Shown: in pieces, positions 54,419 through 63,333 of the stretch
Position numbering within the stretch: position 1 is the first letter of the stretch
Layout: each line of letters opens with the position of its first letter
Assembly (NCBI RefSeq): GCF_003640665.1
Contig: NZ_QQXL01000009.1
Coordinates: 1-64,000, forward strand
Origin: Galactobacter caseinivorans
GTDB lineage: Bacteria; Actinomycetota; Actinomycetes; Actinomycetales; Micrococcaceae
DNA length: 64,000 bases
Direction of reading: 5' to 3'
The notes under the pieces: generated by a model
Database searches by the model: none
The model's input: the letters and a program-made list of their open reading frames with translations, nothing else
What the model was told of the DNA's origin: nothing
Program-made: the position numbers and the translations under genes

Positions 54419-55575
54419 GCCGCGCCTCCCGGACGCTTGAGGGTGCGCCGCAGCAGCACCAGGAAGAGGGGGCCGCCCACCAGCGCGGTGAAGATGCCCA
54501 CCGGCAAGTCGGCGAAGGGAATCACGGTGCGCGCGCCGATGTCTGCCAGGCCAAGCAGCACCGCGCCGCCCAGCGCGGAGAGCGGTACAAGGTAGCGGTG
54601 GGACGGGCCCACGATGAGCCGCAGCGTGTGCGGCACAATCAGGCCAACAAAGGAGATGACGCCGGCGAAGGCGACGGCAACCCCGGTGAGCACACACACC
54701 AGCAGGATCGCCAGGATCCGCAGCCGCTCCACGTTGATGCCAGAGGCCGCGGCGGAGCGATCCCCCAAAGCCAGCACATCCAGCCGCCCGCGCACCCCCA
54801 AACAGGCGATGAACCCGAGCACAAAGACCAGCCCGGTCAGCCCCACGTGATCCCAGGTCGCGTTGGACAGGGTGCCCATCTGCCAGAAGATGATCTGCTC
54901 ACGCGAGGACGTGTCTCCCAGAAAGACCAGGAAACTTGTCGCCGCGCCCGCCACGGCATTGATGGCGATGCCGGTGAGTACCAGCGTCAGCACCACGGCG
55001 CGTCCTCCGGATCGCGAGAGCGCCCAGACCACGGCGGTGACAACTAGCGCTCCGGCGAAGGCTCCGGCGGGGAGCGTCCATGGCGCGGCGGCGGAGAAGC
55101 CGAAAACGATGGCGACGCAGGCGCCCACAGAGGCCCCGGAACTCACGCCGATGATGCTTGGCTCCGCCAGCGGATTGGCGAAGAGCCCCTGCATCACGGT
55201 GCCAGCCACGGCCAGGCACGCCCCCACAAGCAGGGCCAGGAGCGTGCGCGGGAAGCGGATGGTCCACAGGGTGGCGTCCACGCGGTCATTGAGCGGATCG
55301 GCGCCGCCGAACAGCACACGGCCGATCGACTCAATGACCTGCTGCGGGGTCGTGCTGAATTGGCCAAGCGAGGCGGAGATGAGCACCACCGCACCGAGCG
55401 TCACCACCAGCACGACGGCGGCCGCCCACGCGCGCGCGGCACGGCGGTTTTTGCGCGGGGAGCCGCCGGGACGCTTGCCCGGCTCGCCCTGCTGAGCCGC
55501 GGCGTCGGGCGCTGAAGCCGAGCGCGCGGCGTCGGGCAGATCCGTGCCGTGCTGCTGCGCCGCCGGGGCACTCAT
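54415..55575 (-). CDS. hmuU: Heme ABC transporter permease HmuU (FecCD family)
   Basis: A 386-residue FecCD/BtuC-type permease with about nine to ten membrane helices. Family signatures are RFPRTLLALLVGACLAVAGTVMQGLFANPLAEPSIIGVSSGA and GVISFVGLIVPHTLRLIVGPSHR. The N-terminal ~55 residues are Ala/Pro/Gln-rich. Start ATG is in a TAATG overlap with hmuT; the hmuV start overlaps its stop. The operon order is hmuT-hmuU-hmuV. Confidence 0.94.
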   Translation of the reverse strand: MSAPAAQQHGTDLPDAARSASAPDAAAQQGEPGKRPGGSPRKNRRAARAWAAAVVLVVTLGAVVLISASLGQFSTTPQQVIESIGRVLFGGADPLNDRVDATLWTIRFPRTLLALLVGACLAVAGTVMQGLFANPLAEPSIIGVSSGASVGACVAIVFGFSAAAPWTLPAGAFAGALVVTAVVWALSRSGGRAVVLTLVLTGIAINAVAGAATSFLVFLGDTSSREQIIFWQMGTLSNATWDHVGLTGLVFVLGFIACLGVRGRLDVLALGDRSAAASGINVERLRILAILLVCVLTGVAVAFAGVISFVGLIVPHTLRLIVGPSHRYLVPLSALGGAVLLGLADIGARTVIPFADLPVGIFTALVGGPLFLVLLRRTLKRPGGAA

Positions 55576-56741
55576 TACTTGCCCTCGGTGTAGATCGCCG
55601 TGGCGAGCGAGACCAGATTGGCGGGCGTGCGCGGTCCGTAGGAGAGCAGCTGGCCGTCCGCGGCGGTGATGATGCGCTGGTTGGCGCCGGCGGTGGTGGC
55701 CGCCATGCCCTGACGCTTGATCAGTCCCTCCACGCCGCCGGTGGATTCCACGCCGTCCTTCATGGCAAGCACCACCTGCGGGTCAAGGCTCACGAGGGCC
55801 TCAGCGTTGGCGGGTTTGAGCTGCGTGATGCCGTTCTTGGCTGCGGCGTCCTCCAGCCCCAGTGCGGTGACGATGTCTCCCGCGCCGTAGTCCTTGCCCA
55901 GGATGAAGAAGACGCCCGCCGTGCCGCGCACGTACAGCACCAGGCCACGCGGCGCCACGGGGGTGTTGGCTTTGAGCTGGCTCACGGTGGCCTTGGCTGC
56001 CTCCAGCTCCCGCTCGGTGCGATCCGCTAGTTCCTGTGCGGCTTGGGGCAGGCCGAGGGCGTCGCCTACCTCGTCGATCGCGTCGTCGATGGTGTCCAGG
56101 GAGGGGGTGGACTCAAAGCGCACCACGGTCACGCCGGCTGATTCAAGCTGGCGGTACTTGTCCTCGCTGCCGATGGTGGTGTTGGTCAGAATGAGCGAGG
56201 GGCGCAGGTTCAGCACTGCCTCGGTGTTGAGGTCGTGGCCGTCCTGTGTCACGACCGGCAGGTCCTTGAGCGCGGCCTGCGTGTCCGAGTTGGAGCGGCC
56301 CACCAGGCTCTTTTGCAATCCCAAGCCGATCACCGTGTCGGTGAGGGTGCCGTACAGGTCAAGGGCAAGGAGGCGATCCGTCTTGGCCACGGTGATCTTT
56401 TTGCCCGTGGAATCAGTCACGGTGGCGGGCAGCTTGGGCCGGGGGTTCTTCACTGCGGCGGTGACGTCCGGGACCGTCTGCGCCAGGGCCGGACCCTTGA
56501 GCGCCAGGGCGTCCTTGCCTGTCACGGTTGGCGCGGAGGAGCCGCCCGCCGCGTTGTCACCCGAGCCGCTGGCAGGCACGGATCCCTGCGGCGCTACCGC
56601 CGCGGCGCTGGTGCTCGACGACGGCGGGGCGGCCTGGGTGCCCGGGGCTGCGGTGGCGCAGGAGGCCAGGGCGAGGGCTGCCACGGCGGCCGCTGCGGCG
56701 AAGGAGAGGGCGGTGCGTGTCTTCACGGGAGTCTCGATCAT
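55575..56741 (-). CDS. hmuT: Heme-binding lipoprotein HmuT
   Basis: A 388-residue receptor lipoprotein. The signal ends in LASC (lipobox, Cys about residue 28), a Ser/Ala/Gly-rich linker follows, then a bilobal type-III binding fold (TDRLLALDLYGTLTDTVIGLGLQKSLVGR, LNLRPSLILTNTT, LPQAAQELADR). Such proteins deliver heme from the surface HtaA proteins to HmuUV. The first gene of hmuTUV, about 110 bp downstream of the htaA-like gene. Confidence 0.92.
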   Translation of the reverse strand: MIETPVKTRTALSFAAAAAVAALALASCATAAPGTQAAPPSSSTSAAAVAPQGSVPASGSGDNAAGGSSAPTVTGKDALALKGPALAQTVPDVTAAVKNPRPKLPATVTDSTGKKITVAKTDRLLALDLYGTLTDTVIGLGLQKSLVGRSNSDTQAALKDLPVVTQDGHDLNTEAVLNLRPSLILTNTTIGSEDKYRQLESAGVTVVRFESTPSLDTIDDAIDEVGDALGLPQAAQELADRTERELEAAKATVSQLKANTPVAPRGLVLYVRGTAGVFFILGKDYGAGDIVTALGLEDAAAKNGITQLKPANAEALVSLDPQVVLAMKDGVESTGGVEGLIKRQGMAATTAGANQRIITAADGQLLSYGPRTPANLVSLATAIYTEGK

Positions 56742-56808
56742 CTTGGGGAATCAGCGTGTTTTTTTGGGGGGCTGCGGTGCTGGGGGTGTTAAACGATGAG
56801 GGCCGGAG

Positions 56809-56843
56809 GGCCGGGCGCGGTGGTGACCACGCCCGGCCCTTGT
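56809..56843. other. Hairpin between the HtaA-like gene and hmuT
   Basis: AGGGCCGGGCG and its near complement (about 11 bp) flank a 12-nt loop. Read on the minus strand, no T-tract follows, so it may attenuate, process or stabilise the transcript rather than stop it. Confidence 0.55.
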
Positions 56844-56849
56844 TCCGGA

Positions 56850-59800
56850 TCAGCGCTGCGCGGCGTAGGCCTTACGGCGTGCTGCGAAGGTGATGGCCGC
56901 TGCGCCCAGGAGGGCGAGCAGGCCGGCCGTGCCCACCAGATCGGTGGTGTTCTCTGCGCCGGTCTTGGCCAGGTTCCCGCAGACCACCTTGGAGGTGGCG
57001 GCGGAGGACTTGCCCACGGACAGGGTCATGGGATCCATGACCTGGCCGGCGCTGTAGAAGCCGGCGAAGGCCTTGGCCCCTGCCGCGGTCAGCGTCACCG
57101 AGGCGCCGCTGAAGCCGTTGGCGGAGCCGCCGTTGAACTTCACCGTGGCGAAGGAGACGTTGGACGCGGAGAGGTCCTTGCCCTCCATGTCCTGGCTCTT
57201 CACGTTGGCGATCAGGGTCGCCGAGCCGGGCCCGGTGACCTGAACACGCAGCCCGGAGAGCGTGGTGTTCATGAGGCCCTTGTGGCCCGTGAACTGCACG
57301 GAGCCCGGGAAGGAGACCGTGCCGGTTCCGGCCGCCGAGAGGGCGCCGGAGCCGGTGCCCCACGTGAAGCCGTTGCCGCTAGCGACGGCCCCGCCGCCCG
57401 TGGAGATCTTGCCCTTGGCGATGCCGCCCTTGGTGTAGGAAACGAAGGAGGCCTTCACGCCCCAGCTCAGCGAGACGCCGCCGGACGTTCCCGGCACCGA
57501 GACGGTGCGGCACTGCTGCTGAGCGCCAGCGCCCGTGCCTGGTGCAGCGGCCGCGCCGTCGGCGGTGCCGTTGCTGGCGTCCTTGCCATCGCCCGCCCCG
57601 GCCCCGGCGATGCCGGCGCCGAGCGAGGTACCCAGGTCAACGCCGTCGACCGTGGCGGCACTGGCGGAGGCCTTGCCGTTGATGCTGACGTTATCCAGCT
57701 TCTCTCCGGCGGTGTAGAAGTCGCCCATGGCAGCGGCGCCGGCCCGTGTCAGCGAGGCCTTGGCGTTGCTGAGGGAGAGCGCCTGCGCGCCGTTCGCCGC
57801 GGCGCCCGGCATGGCAACGCCGGCCACCACAAAGTCCTTGGACCCGTAGCGCAGGTCCGCGAAGACCACGTTCTTAGCGTTCACGGCCGGGCGATCCATG
57901 GTGGGGGAGGCATCCGCCTTAGCATCCAGGATCAGCTGGGCCCGGCCGGCCCCGGTGAACTTCACGCGCAGCTTGGAGAGCTGCATGTTCAGCTCGCCGT
58001 GGTGACCGGAGACCTGCAGGGAGCCCTTAAACGCCAGGGTGCCCTTGCCGTCCTTGAGCGTGCCGGTGCCTCCCGTGAAGGAGAACACGCCGTTGTTCTT
58101 GGCCTGGCTTGCGCCGTCGACGCCCGTGAACTTGCCCTTGGCGATGTTGCCGACCACGTACGTGCGGAAGGACTGGCGCAGGCCCCAGTTCAGCGTCGCG
58201 GAGTTGATGTCCACGGACTTGTTCTTGGTGTTGTCCTTGTCCTTGCCCGGGGTGGGCTTGGGCACGACAACCTCGTCGTCCTTGCCCGGGGTGGGCTTGG
58301 GCTTGGGGTCCGGGGTGGGCTTGGGGCCGGCAGTGACGGTGGCGTTGATGGAGAGCTTGTCCAGCTTCTCGCCGGCGGCGTAGAAGCCTGCCATGGCCTT
58401 GTTTCCCTCCTCCGTCAGCGTGACGGAGGCATCCTTCAGCGTCAGCTTGGCGTCCTTCAGGACCAGGGCGTTCTTGGGGAAGGTGACCTGGCCGAACTGG
58501 ACGTTCTTGGCATTGATGGCGGGCAGATCCATGGCCGGGGCGGCGGGCGCCACGGCGTCCAGGATCAGCACGCCCTCCGTCGCAGAGGTGAGCTTGACGC
58601 GCACGTTGGAGTACGTCAGGTCCATCTGGCCGTTGTGGCCGGTGAAGTGCAGCTTGCCCTTGAAAGCCAGGGTTCCCTTGCCGTCCTTGAGCTCGCCGGT
58701 GCCGCCGGTGAAGGAGAACTCGCCATTGTTGGCAGCCTGGGTCACGCCGCTGGTGGCGGTCACCTTGCCCTTGGCGATCTTGCCGACCACGTACTTGCGG
58801 AAGGATTCCTTCACGCCCCAGTTCAGGGTCGCGTCCTTGACCGTGCCTGCCGGATCAACCGGATCAACCGGATCAACCGGGTCAACCGGATCAACCGGAT
58901 CAACCGGCTCCACGGCGGTCGGGAAAAGGGCCTCGCGCTGGGCGTCCGTCAGGGTCAGCGGCTGGCGCTCCAGCAGGGTGTCGGTGGTGACGTTGCCGTG
59001 GGCGGACCACGTGACGATGTCGTACTGGCCGTCCTTCTTGAGCTTGCTCACCGGGGCGGTGACGTTGGTGGAGAAGGCACCATCCACGATCATCGCCTTG
59101 TAGGCGAAGCCTGCGCCGAGGGCGTTGTCGCCCGTGATCTCGGTGGAGGTCATCTGGCGATCCACGATGGCGGAGTAGACGCCCTGCGAGCCGTTTTCGG
59201 GCTTGTTGGTCGGCGCGGGCAACTGGGTGTAGCCGGAGCCTGCGACCGTGACGACGAGGTTCTTGTCATCGGCGCTCTTGACCGTGGCGGTCGTGGCGCG
59301 CTTCGCGGGTTCCACGGCGGTCGGGAAGAGGGTCTCGCGCTGGGCGTCGGTGAACTCCAGCTTGGCGCGGTAGGCCACGTTGGAGTCGGACGGGTTGGTG
59401 CGGCGGGGCCACACGATCACGTCGTAGTTCTTGGTCTTGTCCAGGCTGCTGGCCGCGATGGCCTTGGTGGCGCCGGTAAAGTCTGCGGCCACGCTGGTGA
59501 CGGAACCGGTGCCCAGGTAGGTGGCCTGATCGGCGGAGTAGGGCTTCTCGCGGTCCATCACGGCAACGTGAACGCCCGCTGGGTAGGCGGCGGTGCTGTA
59601 GTTGCTACCCGAGATGGACACGGTCAGGCCGGCGGCGGCATCCACCTTCACCTCGTGTGAAGTGGTGGCCTTGGGGCTCGGGAAGAGCGCCTCGCGCTGA
59701 GCCGCACTGATCGTCAGCGGCTGGCGGTCAATGATCGCAGCGCCCTCGGGATTGCCGGGCGCGCGCCAGGTGAGGATGTCGTAATTCTTCTCCTTGGCCA

Positions 59801-60692
59801 GATTGGCGGTGGGCGCCGTCAGGGTGGTGGAGAACGCGCCGTCCGTGATGGCAGCGTCCTTGACGTGGCTGGCGGTGTCGGTGTCCACCGAGGTGGCCTC
59901 GGCGCCGCGCTCCACCAGCGCAGCGTAGATGCCCGCATCCATGTTGACGGAGGAGTTGGGCAGGTCCTTGTAGCCGGAGCCATCCACCTTCACGCTGAGG
60001 CCCTCGGCCTGGCTGGCCGCCGTGACGTTGGAAGTCGTGACCGGCTTGAACTCGGAGACCTTGGTGAAAGCGCCGGAGATGGACGCCGGGTCCAGTTCGA
60101 CGCCCGCCTCGTAGAAGCCGGCAAAGGCTTTGTTGCCCTCGGCCGTCAGGGTGGCGGCCGCGCCGTTGATCTCCAGCTTGCCGCTGGCGACGTTCACGCC
60201 GGAGAAGGTGATATCAGCAACGTGGGCGTTCTTCTTGGAGAACGCCTCGGTGCCGATGGTGGGGGAGGCGGGCACGTCCGCGTCCAGGCGAATCTCTCCC
60301 GTGGTTGGGGAGGTGATGACCACGGACGGGTTAGCGAAGGTCACGTCCAGCTCGCCCTTGTGGCCCACAAAGTGCAGGGAGCCGGTGTAGGCGATGGTGC
60401 CCAGGCCGTCCTTGAGCTCGCCCGTGCCTGCGCCGAAGTCAAAGATGCCGTTGCCGCTGCGCTGCGTGGCGTTGCCGGTGGCCTCGATGGTGCCCTTGGC
60501 GATGGGGCCTTTCAGGTAGCTGCGGAAGGAGGACTTGACTCCCCACGAGAGGGTCGAATCGCTGACGGCGCCGGTGGCGCCGGCCGCGGCCGAAGCGGCT
60601 GGCACGGCCGCCAGGGCGCTCGCGGCAACGACGGCAGTCGCGGCAACCGCGCTGACCAGACGTCGCCAGCGGGGGGACTGGGTGGATGACAT
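56850..60692 (-). CDS. Wall-anchored heme-binding protein with four HtaA domains
   Basis: A 1280-residue surface protein. Signal peptide at 1-35. HtaA domain 1 at about 44-208; three related modules at about 209-334, 335-454 and 455-589, each closing with AQRE-LFP; a (VDP)n spacer at about 595-613; HtaA 2 at 617-786; PKPTPGK linker; HtaA 3 at 829-1004; Gly/Ala linker; HtaA 4 at 1073-1228; then LAKTG at 1241-1245, a membrane helix (about 1249-1272) and RRKAYAAQR, a sortase signal of the LAXTG (class E) kind. Each HtaA keeps SF-x2-Y and GH-x-G, the residues that contact heme in corynebacterial HtaA. Function: capture heme from the host or environment. ATG 60692 is preceded by CTGGAGA. Divergent from heme oxygenase. 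Confidence 0.93.
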   Translation of the reverse strand: MSSTQSPRWRRLVSAVAATAVVAASALAAVPAASAAAGATGAVSDSTLSWGVKSSFRSYLKGPIAKGTIEATGNATQRSGNGIFDFGAGTGELKDGLGTIAYTGSLHFVGHKGELDVTFANPSVVITSPTTGEIRLDADVPASPTIGTEAFSKKNAHVADITFSGVNVASGKLEINGAAATLTAEGNKAFAGFYEAGVELDPASISGAFTKVSEFKPVTTSNVTAASQAEGLSVKVDGSGYKDLPNSSVNMDAGIYAALVERGAEATSVDTDTASHVKDAAITDGAFSTTLTAPTANLAKEKNYDILTWRAPGNPEGAAIIDRQPLTISAAQREALFPSPKATTSHEVKVDAAAGLTVSISGSNYSTAAYPAGVHVAVMDREKPYSADQATYLGTGSVTSVAADFTGATKAIAASSLDKTKNYDVIVWPRRTNPSDSNVAYRAKLEFTDAQRETLFPTAVEPAKRATTATVKSADDKNLVVTVAGSGYTQLPAPTNKPENGSQGVYSAIVDRQMTSTEITGDNALGAGFAYKAMIVDGAFSTNVTAPVSKLKKDGQYDIVTWSAHGNVTTDTLLERQPLTLTDAQREALFPTAVEPVDPVDPVDPVDPVDPVDPAGTVKDATLNWGVKESFRKYVVGKIAKGKVTATSGVTQAANNGEFSFTGGTGELKDGKGTLAFKGKLHFTGHNGQMDLTYSNVRVKLTSATEGVLILDAVAPAAPAMDLPAINAKNVQFGQVTFPKNALVLKDAKLTLKDASVTLTEEGNKAMAGFYAAGEKLDKLSINATVTAGPKPTPDPKPKPTPGKDDEVVVPKPTPGKDKDNTKNKSVDINSATLNWGLRQSFRTYVVGNIAKGKFTGVDGASQAKNNGVFSFTGGTGTLKDGKGTLAFKGSLQVSGHHGELNMQLSKLRVKFTGAGRAQLILDAKADASPTMDRPAVNAKNVVFADLRYGSKDFVVAGVAMPGAAANGAQALSLSNAKASLTRAGAAAMGDFYTAGEKLDNVSINGKASASAATVDGVDLGTSLGAGIAGAGAGDGKDASNGTADGAAAAPGTGAGAQQQCRTVSVPGTSGGVSLSWGVKASFVSYTKGGIAKGKISTGGGAVASGNGFTWGTGSGALSAAGTGTVSFPGSVQFTGHKGLMNTTLSGLRVQVTGPGSATLIANVKSQDMEGKDLSASNVSFATVKFNGGSANGFSGASVTLTAAGAKAFAGFYSAGQVMDPMTLSVGKSSAATSKVVCGNLAKTGAENTTDLVGTAGLLALLGAAAITFAARRKAYAAQR
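58851..58904 (-). repeat. Nine-base tandem repeat encoding (VDP)n
   Basis: Six units of CGGATCAAC (one with a G for A) encode the VDP spacer between the third LFP module and the second HtaA domain. Period is three codons, so copy number can vary in frame. Confidence 0.92.
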
Positions 60693-60808
60693 GGGTGATC
60701 TCCAGGTCTCAAGGGAAAGGGCATGGCACCCGCACTGGGCACTCAAAGGCAACACTAAGCGCACGTTTCGATATAACGCAACACGGGCGTGATGTAACGC
60801 CACGAAGG

Positions 60809-60827
60809 GTCGGTTATGCTTCCCTTA
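60809..60827. promoter_or_regulatory. Possible DtxR/IdeR box before heme oxygenase
   Basis: GTCGGTTATGCTTCCCTTA matches the 19-bp DtxR/IdeR consensus TTAGGTTAGGCTAACCTAA at 13 of 19 positions, including the GGTTA and CCT cores. It lies 24-42 bp before the GTG start and in the divergent gap that also serves the HtaA-like gene. Confidence 0.5.
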
Positions 60828-60850
60828 ACTTCTAAGAAAGGCTCCCTGCC

Positions 60851-61513
60851 GTGCACACCGACGTCTCCACCTTCTCGGCTCGCCTGCGCCAGGCGACCCG
60901 CCTGGATCACGGCGAGGCCGAGGCCTCAGAGTTCATCTCTTCCCTGATGCAGGGAGAGCGAAGCGGCGCGGATTACGTGCTGTTGCTGGCCCAGTACCGC
61001 CCGCTGTACGCGGCCCTGGAATCCGCGGCTGAACGCCTGCGTAGCGACCCGGAACTGGCCGAAATCCTTGATCCCGCGCTGGATCGACTGGCCGCCTTGG
61101 ACGCGGATCTTCCCGGCCTGGCCCAGTGGGCCGGCCTTGATGCCATCCCCGCCGTGACGCCCGAGGCCCTGGCCTACGCGGACCGCATCACGGAGGCCGG
61201 CCTTGACCAGGACGCCTCTCGACTGGTGGCCCATCACTACCTGCGCTATTTGGGTGATCTCTCCGGCGGCCAGGTCATCGGCACGCTCGTGGCCCGCCAC
61301 TACGGCGTCCCCGCGCACCTCCTGAACATGTGGGATTTCCCACACATCCCCAAGCCCAAGGTCTACAAGGATCGCTACCGCGACCTCATGGACGTCTACG
61401 CGAATCAGGAGCGCGGCGATGCCATCGTGATGGAGGCGGTGCTGGGCTTCCAGCTCAACCGCGAGCTCTTCAGGGCCCTCTCCGCCATCTCTCCCCGCAC
61501 GGTCATCGCGTGA
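60851..61513 (+). CDS. hmuO: Heme oxygenase (biliverdin-producing)
   Basis: A 220-residue cytoplasmic enzyme that opens the heme ring and releases iron. The proximal His is in TRLDHGEAEASEF near residue 20, and the distal helix has YLRYLGDLSGGQVIG (the family GDLSGG). This matches HmuO/HO of Corynebacterium diphtheriae. GTG 60851 has AAAGG 9 nt upstream. The next gene overlaps its stop (GTGA), making a heme oxygenase-HtaA operon that is divergent from the four-HtaA gene. Confidence 0.95.
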   Translation: MHTDVSTFSARLRQATRLDHGEAEASEFISSLMQGERSGADYVLLLAQYRPLYAALESAAERLRSDPELAEILDPALDRLAALDADLPGLAQWAGLDAIPAVTPEALAYADRITEAGLDQDASRLVAHHYLRYLGDLSGGQVIGTLVARHYGVPAHLLNMWDFPHIPKPKVYKDRYRDLMDVYANQERGDAIVMEAVLGFQLNRELFRALSAISPRTVIA

Positions 61514-62772
61514 GCACGGCTCGCCCGGCAAGCGCCCGACCCGCGGCGCCCCGCCGCTCACTTCTCAGCCGCGCCACCGCCACGGCGGCAGCGCTGGGAC
61601 TGCTGGCCTCCGGCGCGGTCGTCGCCGTCGGCGCCACGTCGCTGGAACTGGCGGCCGCCCCGGCGGCCCAGGCCGCGACGTCGAGCACGGTTGATGGTGC
61701 AGCCAGCGCCGCAACGCTGAGCTGGGGGCTGAAGGAATCGTTCCGCTCGTACTTGACCAAGCCCTTTGTTGGCGGAGTAATCACCACTTCCGGGGGCGCC
61801 ACTCAAGGCGCCAACAATGGCGTTTTCAGCTTTGGATCCGGCGCGGGCACTCTGCGCGGCGGCACGGGAACCCTCTCCTTTAAGGGCACCGTGCGCATCC
61901 AGGGCCACCACGGACAGATGGACTTGACGCTGTCCAATCCCCAGGTGGTGCTGACGTCCGGCACCGCCGGCGAGCTGCGCCTGGACGCCAAGCTGCCCCA
62001 GACCACGCAGACAGAGGCGTTCGAAAAGAAGAACGCCGTGGTCGCGAAGCTGAGCTTCAGCGGCGCGTCGGTCGCGTCCGGCAAGTTGGAACTCAACAAC
62101 GCCGCCGCCGTCCTGACCGCGGACGGCGCCAAGGCCTTTGGAGGCATGTATTCGACCGGTGACGCCGTAGATCCGGTGAGCGTCCGCGCCGCGTTTGCGG
62201 CCCGCACCGCCACCGCGATCAAGGCCAGCGCCGGCTCCTCACAATACGGAACCAACGCCTGGCTCACCGCGAGCGGCCTGCCCTCCGGCGCCAAGGTCGC
62301 CTTCAAGCGCGGCTCGACGACGCTGGGTACCGCCACCGCGAACAGCCGCGGCACCGCGGTGCTCAAGGCCAAGGCCGGCGGCGTCGGGACCCAGCGCCTC
62401 AGCGCCAGCTTCGGCGGATCCGCCAGCAAGAAGCCCGCCGCCGTGGCCTTCACCGCCAAAGTGAACAAGCGCTCCAGCGCCACCCAGGTGGCCGCGCCGA
62501 AGTTCAAGAAGAACACCAAGGCCAAGGCCACTGTGACGGTGCCGCGGCTGGCCGACGGCAGCTACGCCGCGGGAAAGGTCTCCGTGACCTGGGACGTTCC
62601 GGGCAAGAAGGCCACCACCAAGAGCTACACCCTGAGCGCCAGGTCCAAGGGCAAGCTGACCGTGAGCGCACCGCACGCCAGCAAGAAGACGGTCGGTCTG
62701 CAGGCCACGTTCCAGGGCTCATCCACGACCCACGGCAGCAAGTCCAAGAAGACCTGGGTGAAGGTGCGCTGA
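61510..62772 (+). CDS. Secreted single-HtaA heme-binding protein
   Basis: A 420-residue protein. A long Arg-rich signal peptide (to about residue 57, APAAQAAT) is followed by one HtaA domain (about 62-220, with ESFRSY and GHHG preserved) and then two Ig-like, Lys-rich modules (about 225-420). It has no LPXTG/LAXTG signal or membrane tail, so it may be released or held by charge. GTG 61510 overlaps the hmuO stop by 4 bases, coupling the two. It likely passes heme to HmuT or the HtaA receptor. Confidence 0.9.
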   Translation: MSTARPASARPAAPRRSLLSRATATAAALGLLASGAVVAVGATSLELAAAPAAQAATSSTVDGAASAATLSWGLKESFRSYLTKPFVGGVITTSGGATQGANNGVFSFGSGAGTLRGGTGTLSFKGTVRIQGHHGQMDLTLSNPQVVLTSGTAGELRLDAKLPQTTQTEAFEKKNAVVAKLSFSGASVASGKLELNNAAAVLTADGAKAFGGMYSTGDAVDPVSVRAAFAARTATAIKASAGSSQYGTNAWLTASGLPSGAKVAFKRGSTTLGTATANSRGTAVLKAKAGGVGTQRLSASFGGSASKKPAAVAFTAKVNKRSSATQVAAPKFKKNTKAKATVTVPRLADGSYAAGKVSVTWDVPGKKATTKSYTLSARSKGKLTVSAPHASKKTVGLQATFQGSSTTHGSKSKKTWVKVR

Positions 62773-62798
62773 TGTAGCAGTCGGTGGGTTCAGGACCC

Positions 62799-62847
62799 AA
62801 CGATGATGGGCGGTGAGGCACTGTGTGCCGCACCGCCCATCATCGTT
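62799..62847. terminator. Bidirectional terminator after the heme oxygenase operon
   Basis: A perfect 17-bp stem (AACGATGATGGGCGGTG with its complement), 15-nt loop containing a smaller GGCAC/GTGCC hairpin. Between convergent genes. Confidence 0.87.
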
Positions 62848-62860
62848 CTTGACTGCGGGC

Positions 62861-63250
62861 CTAGTGCTTCGCTGCTCGCTTGGCGTCGCGGCCGGCCTGG
62901 CGCTTGGCGGCCTGCTTGGCGGCCTGCTTGGCCTCCTGCTTGGCGCGGGAGGCCTTGGAGCCGCCCGCCACCAAGGACGTCAGCGCAGTAGCTGCCGTGA
63001 CAACGCCCACGGATTCCCACGCGCCCAGCTTCTTGGCCAGGGGATGGGAGGCACCAAAGGCGCCCACGTACAGCAGCGTCAGGGCGGTGGCCCGGCCCGC
63101 CCCCGCATCCTTCTTCCACCGCGCGAACGCCAAAGCGCCAGCGGCGGCCAGGACGGCGCCTCCGAGCTGGCGATTGCCGGTCTGCCTGGCGGTGGCGTAA
63201 CCGCCCACCAGTCCGGCGGCGGTCACGATGGCGGTGGACGGCGAGGCCAT
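62861..63250 (-). CDS. Small membrane protein with Lys/Ala repeat tail
   Basis: A 129-residue protein with three to four weakly hydrophobic helices in residues 1-95 and a C-terminal tail of repeated KQAAK/RAAK heptad-like units (about 100-129). I recognise no family with confidence. Shape and tail resemble small actinobacterial envelope proteins. Convergent with the HtaA gene. Confidence 0.6.
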   Translation of the reverse strand: MASPSTAIVTAAGLVGGYATARQTGNRQLGGAVLAAAGALAFARWKKDAGAGRATALTLLYVGAFGASHPLAKKLGAWESVGVVTAATALTSLVAGGSKASRAKQEAKQAAKQAAKRQAGRDAKRAAKH

Positions 63251-63278
63251 GTCCCACTCCTAGGGTTCAGAGAAAATG

Positions 63279-63317
63279 CGCTGTTGTGGGGCCCGGATAG
63301 GGGCCCCACAACAGCCT
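63279..63317 (-). terminator. Terminator of the YihY-like gene
   Basis: A 15-bp perfect stem (GCTGTTGTGGGGCCC with its complement) and a 6-nt loop. Read on the minus strand it is followed by GCATTTTC. Confidence 0.85.
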
Positions 63318-63333
63318 AAACCTTGGCCGAGTT

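Noticed and set aside
56796-59660. 954-residue ORF on the plus strand
   Set aside because: It is antisense to the four-HtaA gene, is Gly/Arg/His/Val-rich shadow translation and has no recognisable domain.
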